Assembly (NCBI GenBank): GCA_029204225.1
Contig: CM055097.1
Span: 58,067,722-58,131,721 of the forward strand
Source: Diphasiastrum complanatum
Taxonomy: Eukaryota; Streptophyta; Lycopodiopsida; Lycopodiales; Lycopodiaceae
Direction: 5' to 3'
DNA length: 64,000 nucleotides
Of this stretch, positions 49,135 to 59,300 are shown in pieces. Position 1 is the stretch's first letter; each line of letters begins with the position of its first letter. The translations under genes and the position numbers were made by a program. The notes under the pieces were generated by a model. It had not been told where the DNA came from. It did not search any database and saw only the letters and a list, made by a program, of their open reading frames with translations.

Positions 49135-49929
49135 ACGGCGAGTTGAATGAGGTCTATATGGACCAACCACCAGGATTCATCTACTCACGCTGTGCCAACT
49201 ACGCTTGTCGAATGCAAAGAAGCATATACAGACTGACACACCCTCAGATCCTTAGGATTTCAACCATTGATGACCGACTACAATGTCTATACAAAGGTCA
49301 CAGATGGAGAAATCATAATCATTGTTGTCTACGTTGATGACACTTTGATTCTGTCCAGAAAAGACGACCTGATCGCTCAGGTAAGGCATGATATTTCACA
49401 ATATTTTGAAATATCAAACCTAGAGAAAGCAAGATGCTACCTAGGATTGCAGATTGACAGAGATCTTGACGAAGGGAAGCTGTATCTTCACCAGTCAAGA
49501 TACATCTAGAAAATCATTGACGATTTTCAGATGACAGATTGCAAGGGAGCTAATACGCCCATGGTAGCTAGAACAATTCTATCAAAGCAAGACTGTCCGC
49601 AGAATGTAGAAGAGCAGGAAGCCATGCAGAATGTGCTTTACAGGAGGCTGATCAGTTCACTCATGTACTTGGCAGACAATACACGCCCTGACATTGCTTA
49701 TGGATACTTGTATAAATTAAGTCATTGCTTTTCTGCCTCTAGTCAGGCTCACAGTACTTCAATTCATTCAAATAAAGGTTTACTTTGGCATTATAGACTT
49801 GGTCATTTAAATCATGCTACTGTACAACGAATGTCTAGACAATCTATTGTTCTTGATCTCGACTATCCTCGCGAAAAAGTCAAGTTACTAGTTTGTCAAG
49901 ACTGTCTAGTTGGGGTGTACAAGGCGTGA
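49135..49929 (+). pseudogene. Chimeric copia RT fused to GAG-pre-integrase
   Basis: Plus-strand RT: NEVYMDQPPGF, then after frame changes IIIIVVYVDDTLILSRKDD (catalytic YVDD), FEISNLEKARCYLGLQIDRD and, after a stop at 49507, an open frame at 49531-49929. That frame starts as RT (ISSLMYLADNTRPDIAYG) but at about 49693 passes without a break into a GAG-pre-integrase block (YLYKLSHCFSASSQ, LLWHYRLGHLNH, CQDCLVG), a domain normally about 1.5 kb upstream of RT. The right half matches 2075-2290. A shared ATGGATACTTGTAT at the joint suggests template switching or recombination. Confidence 0.85.
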
Positions 49930-50525
49930 GAATCAGCTGAGGAACTCGAGGCTTCATTCCTTCGCGTGTCTTCCTACAACAACATAGTAATGACTCTCAA
50001 AAGAGTCAATTCTGGATGTGTCATGATGATCATCGCCCAGTTGTCGTAAGAACTTGGTAAGCTTGTAAGCAGTTGCATCACTGCGTCTTGATCGTCTATG
50101 ACAGATTCGACAATGGCCATTTGTCTTAGTAGCGTCTTGAATTGATTAATGCGATTCTGTAGAGAATCACCATTTGTCATCTTGAGGGAGTAGAATTTCT
50201 TCCTGAGATGTAGCTTAGAAGCTATATCTCACACTTCGTATAGTGTGCTCAAGATGTCCCAGACTTCTTTCGATGTCTAAGCCTCAGATACATGGCCGAT
50301 CTGGGTATCCGTGATGTTGAGGATGATCAGCGTGAAAGCTTTTCCATCCTTCAGCTTCCATCTGGCGATTGTCGCGTCATCCGCTTCGGGTTTCTCTTCC
50401 GCACATGTAACAACGTCGTACAATTCTTTTGCCATTAGTACAGTTTTCATCTTAAATTTCCACAGATGGTAATTGGCTCCATCAAGCTTGTCCATGATAG
50501 GATTGGCTTTCCCTTGGGAATCCAT
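49930..50525 (-). pseudogene. Copia gag (UBN2), one stop
   Basis: Minus-strand gag beginning MDSQGKANPIMDKLDGANYH at 50525, then LWKFKMKTVLMAKELYDVV and KDGKAFTLIILNITDTQIGH. After a stop near 50277 it continues as MTNGDSLQNRINQFKTLLRQ and LTSLPSSYDNWAMIIM. This is the standard copia gag order. The start lies 140 bp from the primer site. The frame is nearly intact, but it is cut at about 49930 by the inverted RT chimera. Confidence 0.85.
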
Positions 50526-50664
50526 GTGGAAGAATTAGTCTAAGTGATAGGAGAAACTATTAGTGACTTAAGTATGAAAATCTGATATGTACAAAACAAG
50601 AAAAACAATTACTCTATCAGATAGTAGAATCTTGTACTGTGGAAGCTTATCAAGCTATGAAAAT

Positions 50665-50677
50665 GGCTCAAATACCA
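50665..50677 (-). other. Primer binding site, tRNA-Met type
   Basis: TGGTATTTGAGCC on the minus strand directly abuts the LTR end. The usual initiator tRNA-Met site is TGGTATCAGAGC, so two positions are altered. Confidence 0.7.
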
Positions 50678-51764
50678 TGTTGGAGAGAGAGGGGGAGAAT
50701 AAATGATGAACACGAACGAGAAACGAACTCGAACAGAAAATGTTCGTGCGCAACAGAATGAACTATACGACTCTCTCTGTAAGCATGACTACGCCTATCA
50801 GAATGACAGAAATTTAGTGATAGAAATCACAGTCATTCTAGATTACGTAGCCAGACATTAATAGATGAAGCGCAAGAAGAATAATTTGTTGCGAATAGCA
50901 AGACAAATTATATGTCACGAATGATTTGCGAAGAGCTAGACTGTGCTCGACTGATAATTAGTCACGAATGATTCGCGAAAGACAAGACTAAATGTTAATC
51001 GTCTATTACCAGTAAGAACAACTAGAAAGATCAGACAGAATGAATGCTAAGCATAACAATATCAACATAGATCTGAACGCAGAACAATGAACTGTACCAG
51101 ATTAAGTATATCATGTATACATGTCAATAATGCGATAGAGCACAATACAGTAGCGGACGAAACTGCGTGCCCTACAAAGCTTATTTCAATCTGTAAAAAG
51201 GAATTAAACCTTAATTCTGACAAAATGAAGAATCAATGCTCAGGGCATCTACTTCGTTTATGTCGTCTTCTTCTGCTCTCTTCATCATATATTACACGAA
51301 TGGTGTCCAGTATATATATATTACATAATATTACAGGTGTGCATATGTGAAAGTACCAAGTGGATGTGATGTCTGTAGGAGATCGTGGGTAGTTGCAATC
51401 GTTGTCCAATCTGTTAGCGCAACTGCATGGGGTGAGCATGAAAAGGGTGCGACGTTAGCCAGTGCTAAAGTGAACGTTTGTGATGATGCGAAAAGTGCGT
51501 CATTCTTACAAATGGCCTTAGGATAAGATTTACAAGGTGCCTTAGCTTTTAGGGCACTTTTGGCATTATGTAAGATAGTGTCCCCTTTTCGCCTGTCACC
51601 TTAAACTGTGTAGAAACATAGTGTCGTGATTCTTTCGCCTTTTCTTCGTCTGTGCGAATTTGCATGTAAATGTGTAGACTGCGTGACAACGTTAATAAAT
51701 ATGCAACATGAATGGAGGCAAATTAAAATGGGATTTAGGAGAGCTAGAGGGAATAAATCCAACA
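50678..51764 (-). mobile_element. Copia 5' LTR (1087 bp)
   Basis: On the plus strand it begins TGTTGGA and ends TCCAACA, a perfect 7-bp terminal inverted repeat. It directly abuts a primer binding site and a gag in the right orientation. It carries GCGAAAA/GTGCG words (51430-51610) in what would be U3. A partial copy is at 2615-3080. Confidence 0.75.
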
Positions 51765-52240
51765 AGAACATCTCTCTTGCACTAACGCGGTGATCTAGGA
51801 AACAGACAGCGCTCAAGAAAATCATTATATATTCAGTTCTGATAATAGAAGCGATTTCTGCAATATTTTGCAATATTGAAATGCATGCTAGCAGTAGATA
51901 TCTTTCCGTTGTTGTTTTACTTAAGATTATCTACTATGTACAAGTTTAATTTATATCAGATCCGCAGTAGTGATCTGGGGCTTGGAAGAGAATTAGACCG
52001 CAGTTAGAAGTAGTAGCTACTCCTGCCAAGTCGACTCTATTTGAGCTTCATCCCCAGGAATTTCCCATCAGCGCTTCCAGAGCGTTTCTGATGTTTCACG
52101 GAGCGACCACAAAGATTTCCATCAAACTTCAAGTTGAACAATCTGACTACCATCTACTGCGACAACGTCAACTGTATTCAACTTACTCTCAATCCTAGAT
52201 TTCATTCTAGGACAAAACACATAGAAATATGATATCATTT
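51765..52240. other. Flank between copia pieces
   Basis: No feature was recognised, though it may include decayed copia RNase H upstream of the tail at 52243. Confidence 0.4.
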
Positions 52241-52242
52241 CA

Positions 52243-52395
52243 ATTGAGAGAAAGTAAACTTAAAATGTGTAGAGATAATTTATTGCTAGACAAATCTCAT
52301 GGTAGCCAATATATATACAAAAGCTTTGCCTAAAGAAAATCATCCTCTATTTAAGAAGATGTAAAATTTAAAGATTATCTAAATGTTTGAAGTCG
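52243..52395 (+). pseudogene. Copia pol C-terminal tail
   Basis: With one or two stops it reads EKVNLKCVEIIYC, TNLMVANIYTKALPKENHPL and FKKM. This is the end of copia RNase H (usual text: PTxxMVADIxTKALP). It lies just before a polypurine tract and an LTR start. Confidence 0.7.
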
Positions 52396-52408
52396 AATAA
52401 AGGGGTAG

Positions 52409-53376
52409 TGTTGGAAATCTGATTCCACTTCAACCATTTGATCCAATTGCCACTGCATTAGCTACCAACTCTTTCTTTCAGGTATTTATGACAGAGTCCC
52501 ATACTTGGTTATTTACATGGGAACTTGCTACATAGAAGAACTTGTAGATCTACACACAAGTTTGAAGACAGAGTTTGCGACACTATTGCAAGGTCTATCG
52601 AATAAGCATAGTCATTCGATAGTTTGTCGACTATCAATCGATAGTTTGTCCCTTCCCAATCTCATGACTCGAACATTCCGAACTATCAAACATTCTCCGA
52701 AAGATATCCGAACCTAACGGCAAAACTAACGTCTCAAACTATCGTTACTACTATCGAGTCTTCATGCCCACTTTACTTCACGATCAACCCAAGGCTGACA
52801 TGTTATGGAGTATGAAAGATTTCAAATAGGTTTACTATTTTGGTCATATTTGTATATTTGGCAATTGAGGCCAATTTTCATATTAGACTTAGAGTTTGAC
52901 TTTTTAAAGTTATATTAGTCTAAAAGCATTTGAATAAACACTTTTGGAAAGTGTGGGAAACCATAGAACACGAGCCTTTGGAGAGATTCAATTTGAGTAG
53001 TAGAGACTTTGAATCTAGTCACGAAATTAGTAGGGTTTTCATTATGGAGGGAGACCAAAGTTTGAATTTAGGTTTGGACATACTATAAAAGGATGTAACT
53101 CATGGGAAGAGAAGACATTCTCTCGCTCTTATCTCATTCATGCTTATACATGGTTCTCTTGGGTTCTACTATCCATTGGTGCACTATACTTGTGATATCT
53201 TGCAATTTTATGTGTAGAATGTTCATTAATTGTTATTTTTAGATCCACATGTGTGAAATACAATAGCTTACTGTTTTTGTACGAACAGAAACTTGTTTTT
53301 ATGTTCTGATTGAAGTCTGATCAAGATCCATTAAAGTTTGCATCTCATTCATAGTGTAGATGTTGGTTTTTCTACA
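52409..53376 (+). mobile_element. Copia 3' LTR with TATA box
   Basis: Starts TGTTGGAAATC right after the polypurine run AATAAAGGGGTAG (52396-52408) and probably ends TTTTTCTACA at 53376. A TATA box TATAAAAGG lies at 53094-53102, followed by a CT-rich initiator zone, as in LTR promoters. The U3 part contains repeated ATCGATAGTTTG-type words (52610-52640). The right end is tentative. Confidence 0.5.
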
Positions 53377-54960
53377 TAGGCAAGATTGGTGATTTGTTGT
53401 CTTTCTAACCCAAGATCAATTTATGGATTTGGATCTTGATTGATATAAAATTCTTCACATAGAGTAACTACATTGCGTACATAAACAGAGTTAGATGCAC
53501 ATTCTAAATAATCTAGACACAAACATTTTTCCAGCTTAGTACAGAACAACTATTGAATGTCTTTCTGTTATCAGACAATCTATCTGATCTAGACTATGAC
53601 ATTCTTATTATTTAGCCTAGCTTTATCATTCAATTCAAAATTGATATTCTAGGCTTGTACACTGATTAGTAGATTTCTCTTACGACAATCTCATGTACAT
53701 TCATGCATCTTAATCATACTTTGAGTTCTCCGAATTATCGTACAATATGTGAATTGTAATTGTTGTTTCTACTTGTCTGTTTGTGAATCAAATGCTCTTT
53801 AATCTCCTTATGTGTCATATCGAATGAGTCGAAGAACATAATCATGGATGTCCTTGATGCCTCCAAATTCTGTATCTACAGTTGTCTTCGACACCTACAA
53901 ACTCATCGACTAATCGGCTGGATCTGTTGTGACAAAAGATCTAAACACGGTGCTCTAATTTCACTAAGTCTTTCACAAGCGCCTACTGATAGGTCGATAG
54001 TGTCTCACAACACTCCGAACTATCAGCCCATTCCGCACCTCATTTCCAATATATCCTTCCACTTCCAAGCCTTCAGAAGCAATCATTGAAGTCAATTACA
54101 ACCTTGAACAATCCATGGGCCTCAATATGCCACCTATCAATTAGCCCGATACTTGTCAGTACCACACGTGGGGCTCTATTGCATACTTAGGGGGAAAACC
54201 TTGATCACAAAAGATCTTGAAGTTATAACTTGGATTAAAGTTGCAAGAAAAAGAAAAATCAGTATCAAAGAAGGTTGAACGGCCTTTTACAATGAACAAG
54301 AGTCCTTCACATACCAAAAACTTTCATTGAGAGCAAGTTTTTTTTTGGAAGGGAACACTAAAAAGACTTCCCCTTCCACGGGGAGTTTAAATTGGAATCC
54401 ATAGAAGTTTTGGGGGTAGATCTACTAAATCGAATATTGGGTCTAACATACGTAAAGAAAGGGGTGGGCAACTTATTTTCCTTCCAACTTTGCACACCTA
54501 ATAGTTCGACCCCTATGAATTGAAACATGAGGCCACTTTAAAAGTTCAAAACTGAGAGGGTAAAATGACCATAGAAATTCAAAACTACAAATATGAAGCA
54601 TCTTGGAATTCTGGAGGTTTGAATGTATGGGCGAGTCAAATGTATAGGTCATTGTGAAGGCTGATTTGACAAATCCAGCTACAAACTTCGACGACTTGTG
54701 TCTTATAGATGACGAAGCTTATAACTACCACATCGACTAATGAATTGCAAAGGGGGTAGGCAGAAAGGGAGGAAGTGAAGTGATATCTAAAGCAGGTGAA
54801 CAAGCACTCCCACAGGTCCTTGTAGCTAACCATTTGTAGGTTGAAGAAGCAAAGGAAAACATAAGCAAGATTTAATGAAAGAGTAGGTTAAAACACACGC
54901 ACGCACACACACACAAGCAAAAAACAAATTTTTTTTCTCTTCCAAGGTCTACTTTCTCGA
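53377..54960. other. Unassigned region
   Basis: No gene was recognised. A plus frame at 53844-54089 has no family motif. Confidence 0.5.
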
Positions 54961-54979
54961 GATCTTGCCTTCTCTAACT

Positions 54980-55330
54980 TTCTCTTGCATTCCCAAATTT
55001 TGCATTCCCAAGTTTTTTGAGTTACCAACTCTTTTGCCTTTCCAACTTTTTAAATTCCTAGATTCCACGTTCCCAAAAATTCACAAGCTGCATTTCCCAA
55101 TCTCCACAATCCCAAAACTTTTCATTTTCCATTGCATTCCCAAGATCTATCTTCTCCAAATCCCACATTCCCAAAAGTTTTCATTTTGTCTTACTTTCCC
55201 CACACTCCCCCAAGGTCTCAAAACTTGACTCAAATGTACTCTCCCAGGACCCTGTATTCCCAAAATCTACATTCTCTTGTAGATCTAATTGATATTTGCT
55301 CTCCCAAGGCCTCAATTCTCACTGTCTAAC
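54980..55330 (+). repeat. Degenerate TTCCCAA-type tandem array
   Basis: The word CATTCCCAA or a close variant recurs about every 20-30 bp, with T-rich spacers, along 350 bp. The copies are too diverged for one clear period. Confidence 0.65.
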
Positions 55331-55559
55331 CTCGTTGGACTGGAAACATAAAAATATGACATTGACAAGCCATTTGACAAAGTAGGCAAGTATAGATTCC
55401 ATTGGGGTCTACAGATATGAGCAAAATTCACTTCCCTACCTCCTACAATCCCAGATCAAATTTTGACAAGAAGATCAAACTTCACAAAGGAGCGATGGAG
55501 AACAATGGAAATCATGATGTCAAGAACACGATCTAGAACACAATCCAAAGACATGTGTT

Positions 55560-55690
55560 GCTGCATGTAATGTAATACTGCTTCGAAGATGGCAATGTTC
55601 CGATTGTTTTGAGAATCATCACATTGCCGATTGCCCAGTGAAGAAATCTCGTGTTGCAAGGCAAGCGGTAGCAGTGCAACATTAAAAGTT
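55560..55690 (+). pseudogene. Possible gag zinc-knuckle remnant
   Basis: The plus frame reads QCSDCFENHHIADCPVKKSR. The Cys/His spacing is close to a CCHC knuckle but one residue short. It stands alone, without other gag text. Confidence 0.3.
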
Positions 55691-55841
55691 CCAGGATCCA
55701 TCCTTGACAATAAACAATCAAGTTTCCTAAGTTAGGAAACACTTATTGTCCTCAACAAACACAAAGTGATCTTGACGGTCAAGAACATGATCCTGATGGG
55801 ACTTCAGTAGCCAATGGGGAATGAGGAGGTTCCACTCTCAC

Positions 55842-55853
55842 TCCTATAAAAAG
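55842..55853 (+). promoter_or_regulatory. TATA-like box
   Basis: CCTATAAAAAGG lies about 480 bp upstream of the RPB8 start codon. It could serve RPB8 or be an LTR relic. Confidence 0.35.
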
Positions 55854-56319
55854 GGACCAACACCACCTAGGTGTACATCCCATCTTGAGCAAAAAGAGAG
55901 AAGGCCGAGCATACTATTTGGGCCTTCTATCGCTTACCTCCAATAAGATGGGGGGGAAGTTTGGGTGGAGGTGTTTATTTATAAGGATTTAGAACCCATC
56001 CAAGCCACTCTTATCTGAATCCAGAAATGCTACCACCGCCTAAGTGTAATGTTTACTAAATGGGAGACACAACTTCATCAAACACAAAAAAAAAAGGGCA
56101 CCTTGGGCCCTCAATTAGTGGGCTTTTGAAAAGCGCTAAAGTGGCCTCAGCCACCAAAAAAAAAGCATTCAGGCCCTTCGCTTGGGGCTCCTATTCCTAC
56201 CCGGCCTTATTTATCACTTGTTTCTATTATGGCGCCAATAGAGCTGAGGCCGCAGTAGCAAAGGGTAGCGCCTTCTCTCTTGTTGTCAGCAAAGCGAGCG
56301 AGCGAGAGAGCAAGCAAGC

Positions 56320-59300
56320 ATGTCTGAGCTACTCTTCGAAGATATTTTCAGGATCACCGGCATGGATCCAGACGGCAAGAAGTTTGACAAAGGTCTATTC
56401 TATTTCTTCTTCTTCTTCTTCTTGTCTCTTTTTTTTCAAAATGCCAACATTTATTCAGTGTTCTTTTCTTTTGTTTACAATAATTCCGTTCATACAAGAT
56501 TGTTGAATTTGCACCTCCAGTCTCGAAGAATCGAAAGGTTTTTCCTCAATCACTGAGTAAGCCTTACATATTATTAGCCTTCGTAGAATTCAGACTCATC
56601 CACACTGTTTTTTGTTTGCTGAAATGATGGTAGCCTGTCATTGTGAGTTTTTCTGCTAACTTATATCTAAACTATTTTTGTTATTTGCACATATAATGTT
56701 AAAGTGAAGGAGCGTTCATTCTTCGAATTTCACATAACTATCGAGGCTGAGAGCAGCATGTGATCAATAGTCTCCACTTATGGGGGTAACAGTAGCTCAA
56801 GCTATGTCAAGCTTGAACAACAGACTGTACTCAACGATGTCGCACTCTTTGTTCATCATGTTTTAGCTGTTCCAAATGTTTCACAGTTAGGTTACCTGCC
56901 ATTAGGGTAATTGGGAAATATCATTTGATGCATTATGTGACTTAAAAAAAAATGGAATCCACATAAACAATTGAACATGGAGCAAAAATGGACTTCCTCA
57001 AAGAATTGGAGCTGGTGGTGCTGCCTCACGGTTATCGAACTCACCAAGTGCAAAGTGAAGCTAGTCAATTAATCAAGTGGCCGATTAGCTCTACATTATT
57101 GTCAGAAAAACCATAAACATTGGAGTAAGTCGACAAAAATGCTTAAGAAAAGGAGTGCAATAGATAGTATTATGCCTTTACTTGGGCTCCTCTATCAGAA
57201 TGTCTCTGCTCATGGGCCACCTGAGTCACACATGATACGACGTCGTGAACACTTGCGTCGGCCTTTTTTGGGCCACCCTTGACATCAGGGTCGCACTTGG
57301 GCTGCAAAGGCAAACTAATGCCAAGTCGGCAAGTGAAATCAACTCGTTACTATGCATCATTGACATCACTTTTACTTGAGTACAAAAGGGAGTGATTTGC
57401 TAGTACATGATGTCATGCATCATCATGGGTGGAGCGTGAAACACCTATGGTGACTCCTTATGTCAAACTATATACTATCACAAGTCTTGTAAAGGTGACC
57501 ATGGTCTTCTCATCAACCTTTGCAGTAGTGGGCTCATTTGGAGCCTCTCCTAGATGAAGTTGTGTGGCCTAACCTCTTGGGGCCACATGACCTCTTGAGG
57601 TGGCGAGCTAGCCTCATATTTATCTTTTGCATTGCTTCATAAAAGATCACCAACCAAATGGGTAGAAACCTTTTTTGTTAGTAGATAGTAGAGAGTGCTC
57701 AAACATTGAAGCACCTTGTCAATGATGTGATGAACTCATAGATGAGGCCCAAAGTGCAGCCATCAACATCCATCTAGTGTGGGATTGGGTAAATAGGATG
57801 AAGCACCATGACAAGCTACTTCGTCTGGCTCCTAGCCATTACTCATTTGTGATCATAAATGTATTCTATAGAATGCACCCCACCTTTATGCAAAGTATCT
57901 AGTGCACAAAAACATTATACCCATACAAGATGACACAAGGATGTTCAAAATGGACCTCTACATGATGTTAATCCATTCATTTGTCATTATGGAGATTATT
58001 AATAGCTCTAAATGTGTTCGTTGTCTAGAGCACAATTTTGTAATGAGTGTAAACTTAATAAAAATCTAACGCGAGAGCTCATCAATGACATGTAAAACCA
58101 AGCCCTCTCTAGTGCTATCATAGAAGGCCACTTGCACTCTAGGCCTCTGTCGACCCTTGCCACTTGCAAGTGGCCTTGTGAATGTGAACTATGGGATTTC
58201 CATTGCTAGGTCTCATGTGCCTTATCTACATGAATCCATGCCCTATTCATTGCTATGTACTCATTCTTCCATGCCTAATGTTATTTCATGGAGATTTCTT
58301 TGTTTCTAGCTTTCTTTGGATATGTTAGCACATGAAATTTCTTGGTATCAGAGCCTTAGATCCATGATTCATCATGATTCTATGTGAATTGTAACACAAA
58401 GTTTGAAGTGCCGTGGTATGACACCTAGTACGGCACTGGTGTCGTGGGTGTCGTACGACACCTGGTACGGCACCCACGACACCTGTTTTTTTTTTTTTTT
58501 TTTTTTAAATTTAATTTTTAAAAAAAAAATTTAAGTCATTTTTAGTGGAAAAAACTAATTTAAAAAAAAAAAACAGGTGTTGTACAACGGCACGTGTGCC
58601 GTGGTACGGCACCTGTGCCGTGAGGTTCTTTGGAATTACATTAGATTTGAAGAGTTTATTGCTTTTGTAGCTTTTTCTTTGCTAATTTCTAACTTTTGAA
58701 TTTTCAGGTCTGTTTAGACTAATTTTTAGCATATAACTAAGGCTAGGGTAGCGGACGCGTGTCCGCGTCCGGGCGCTGACGCGTCAGGGGTGCGTCCGAG
58801 GGTCCTGACGCGTCCGCTATTTTTTTTTTTTTAAAGTTTTCTAGTGTTATTTAGTCTAAAAAAAAAAATGGGACTCGTCTGAGGACGCGTCCGGGTCCAG
58901 ACGCGGACGCGGATTGCCCACGTCCGGCTTGGACGCGCATCCCTGAACTAAGGTAGCGGACCCGGACGCGGACGCGCCAGGGGTGCGTCCGGGGGTCCGG
59001 AGGCGTCCGCTTTTTTTTTTTTTTCAATTTTTTTTTTTGATTTTTTTAGTGTTTAATTTTTTTTTTAAAAAAATGTGGACGCGTCCAACCCCACGTCCGG
59101 GGGTCAGACGCGTCCAGACGCGGACGCAGATGCGGATTGCCCGCGTCCGGCCCGGACGTGCATCTCTGGTGCCATATAATTTTGTTTCTAAATTTTAATA
59201 AAATTCCATAGCCTTCTAGAGCTTTGTTTTAGCTTTCATTTACACCAATTTGCAAGCAATTTGGGTAAGAGATGCAAACGTTATTGTAATTTTCCCAAAA

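Noticed and set aside
56519-56556. Candidate RPB8 exon 2 reading QSRRIERFF after CTCCAG
   Set aside because: The words resemble VSRIE of RPB8, but joining to exon 1 in phase gives VSKNRKVF instead, and a stop or mismatch follows within 12 codons.
56750-56900. Plus text resembling the copia protease/pre-integrase linker (HHVLAVPNVSQ)
   Set aside because: Only a few matching residues and no flanking copia motifs.
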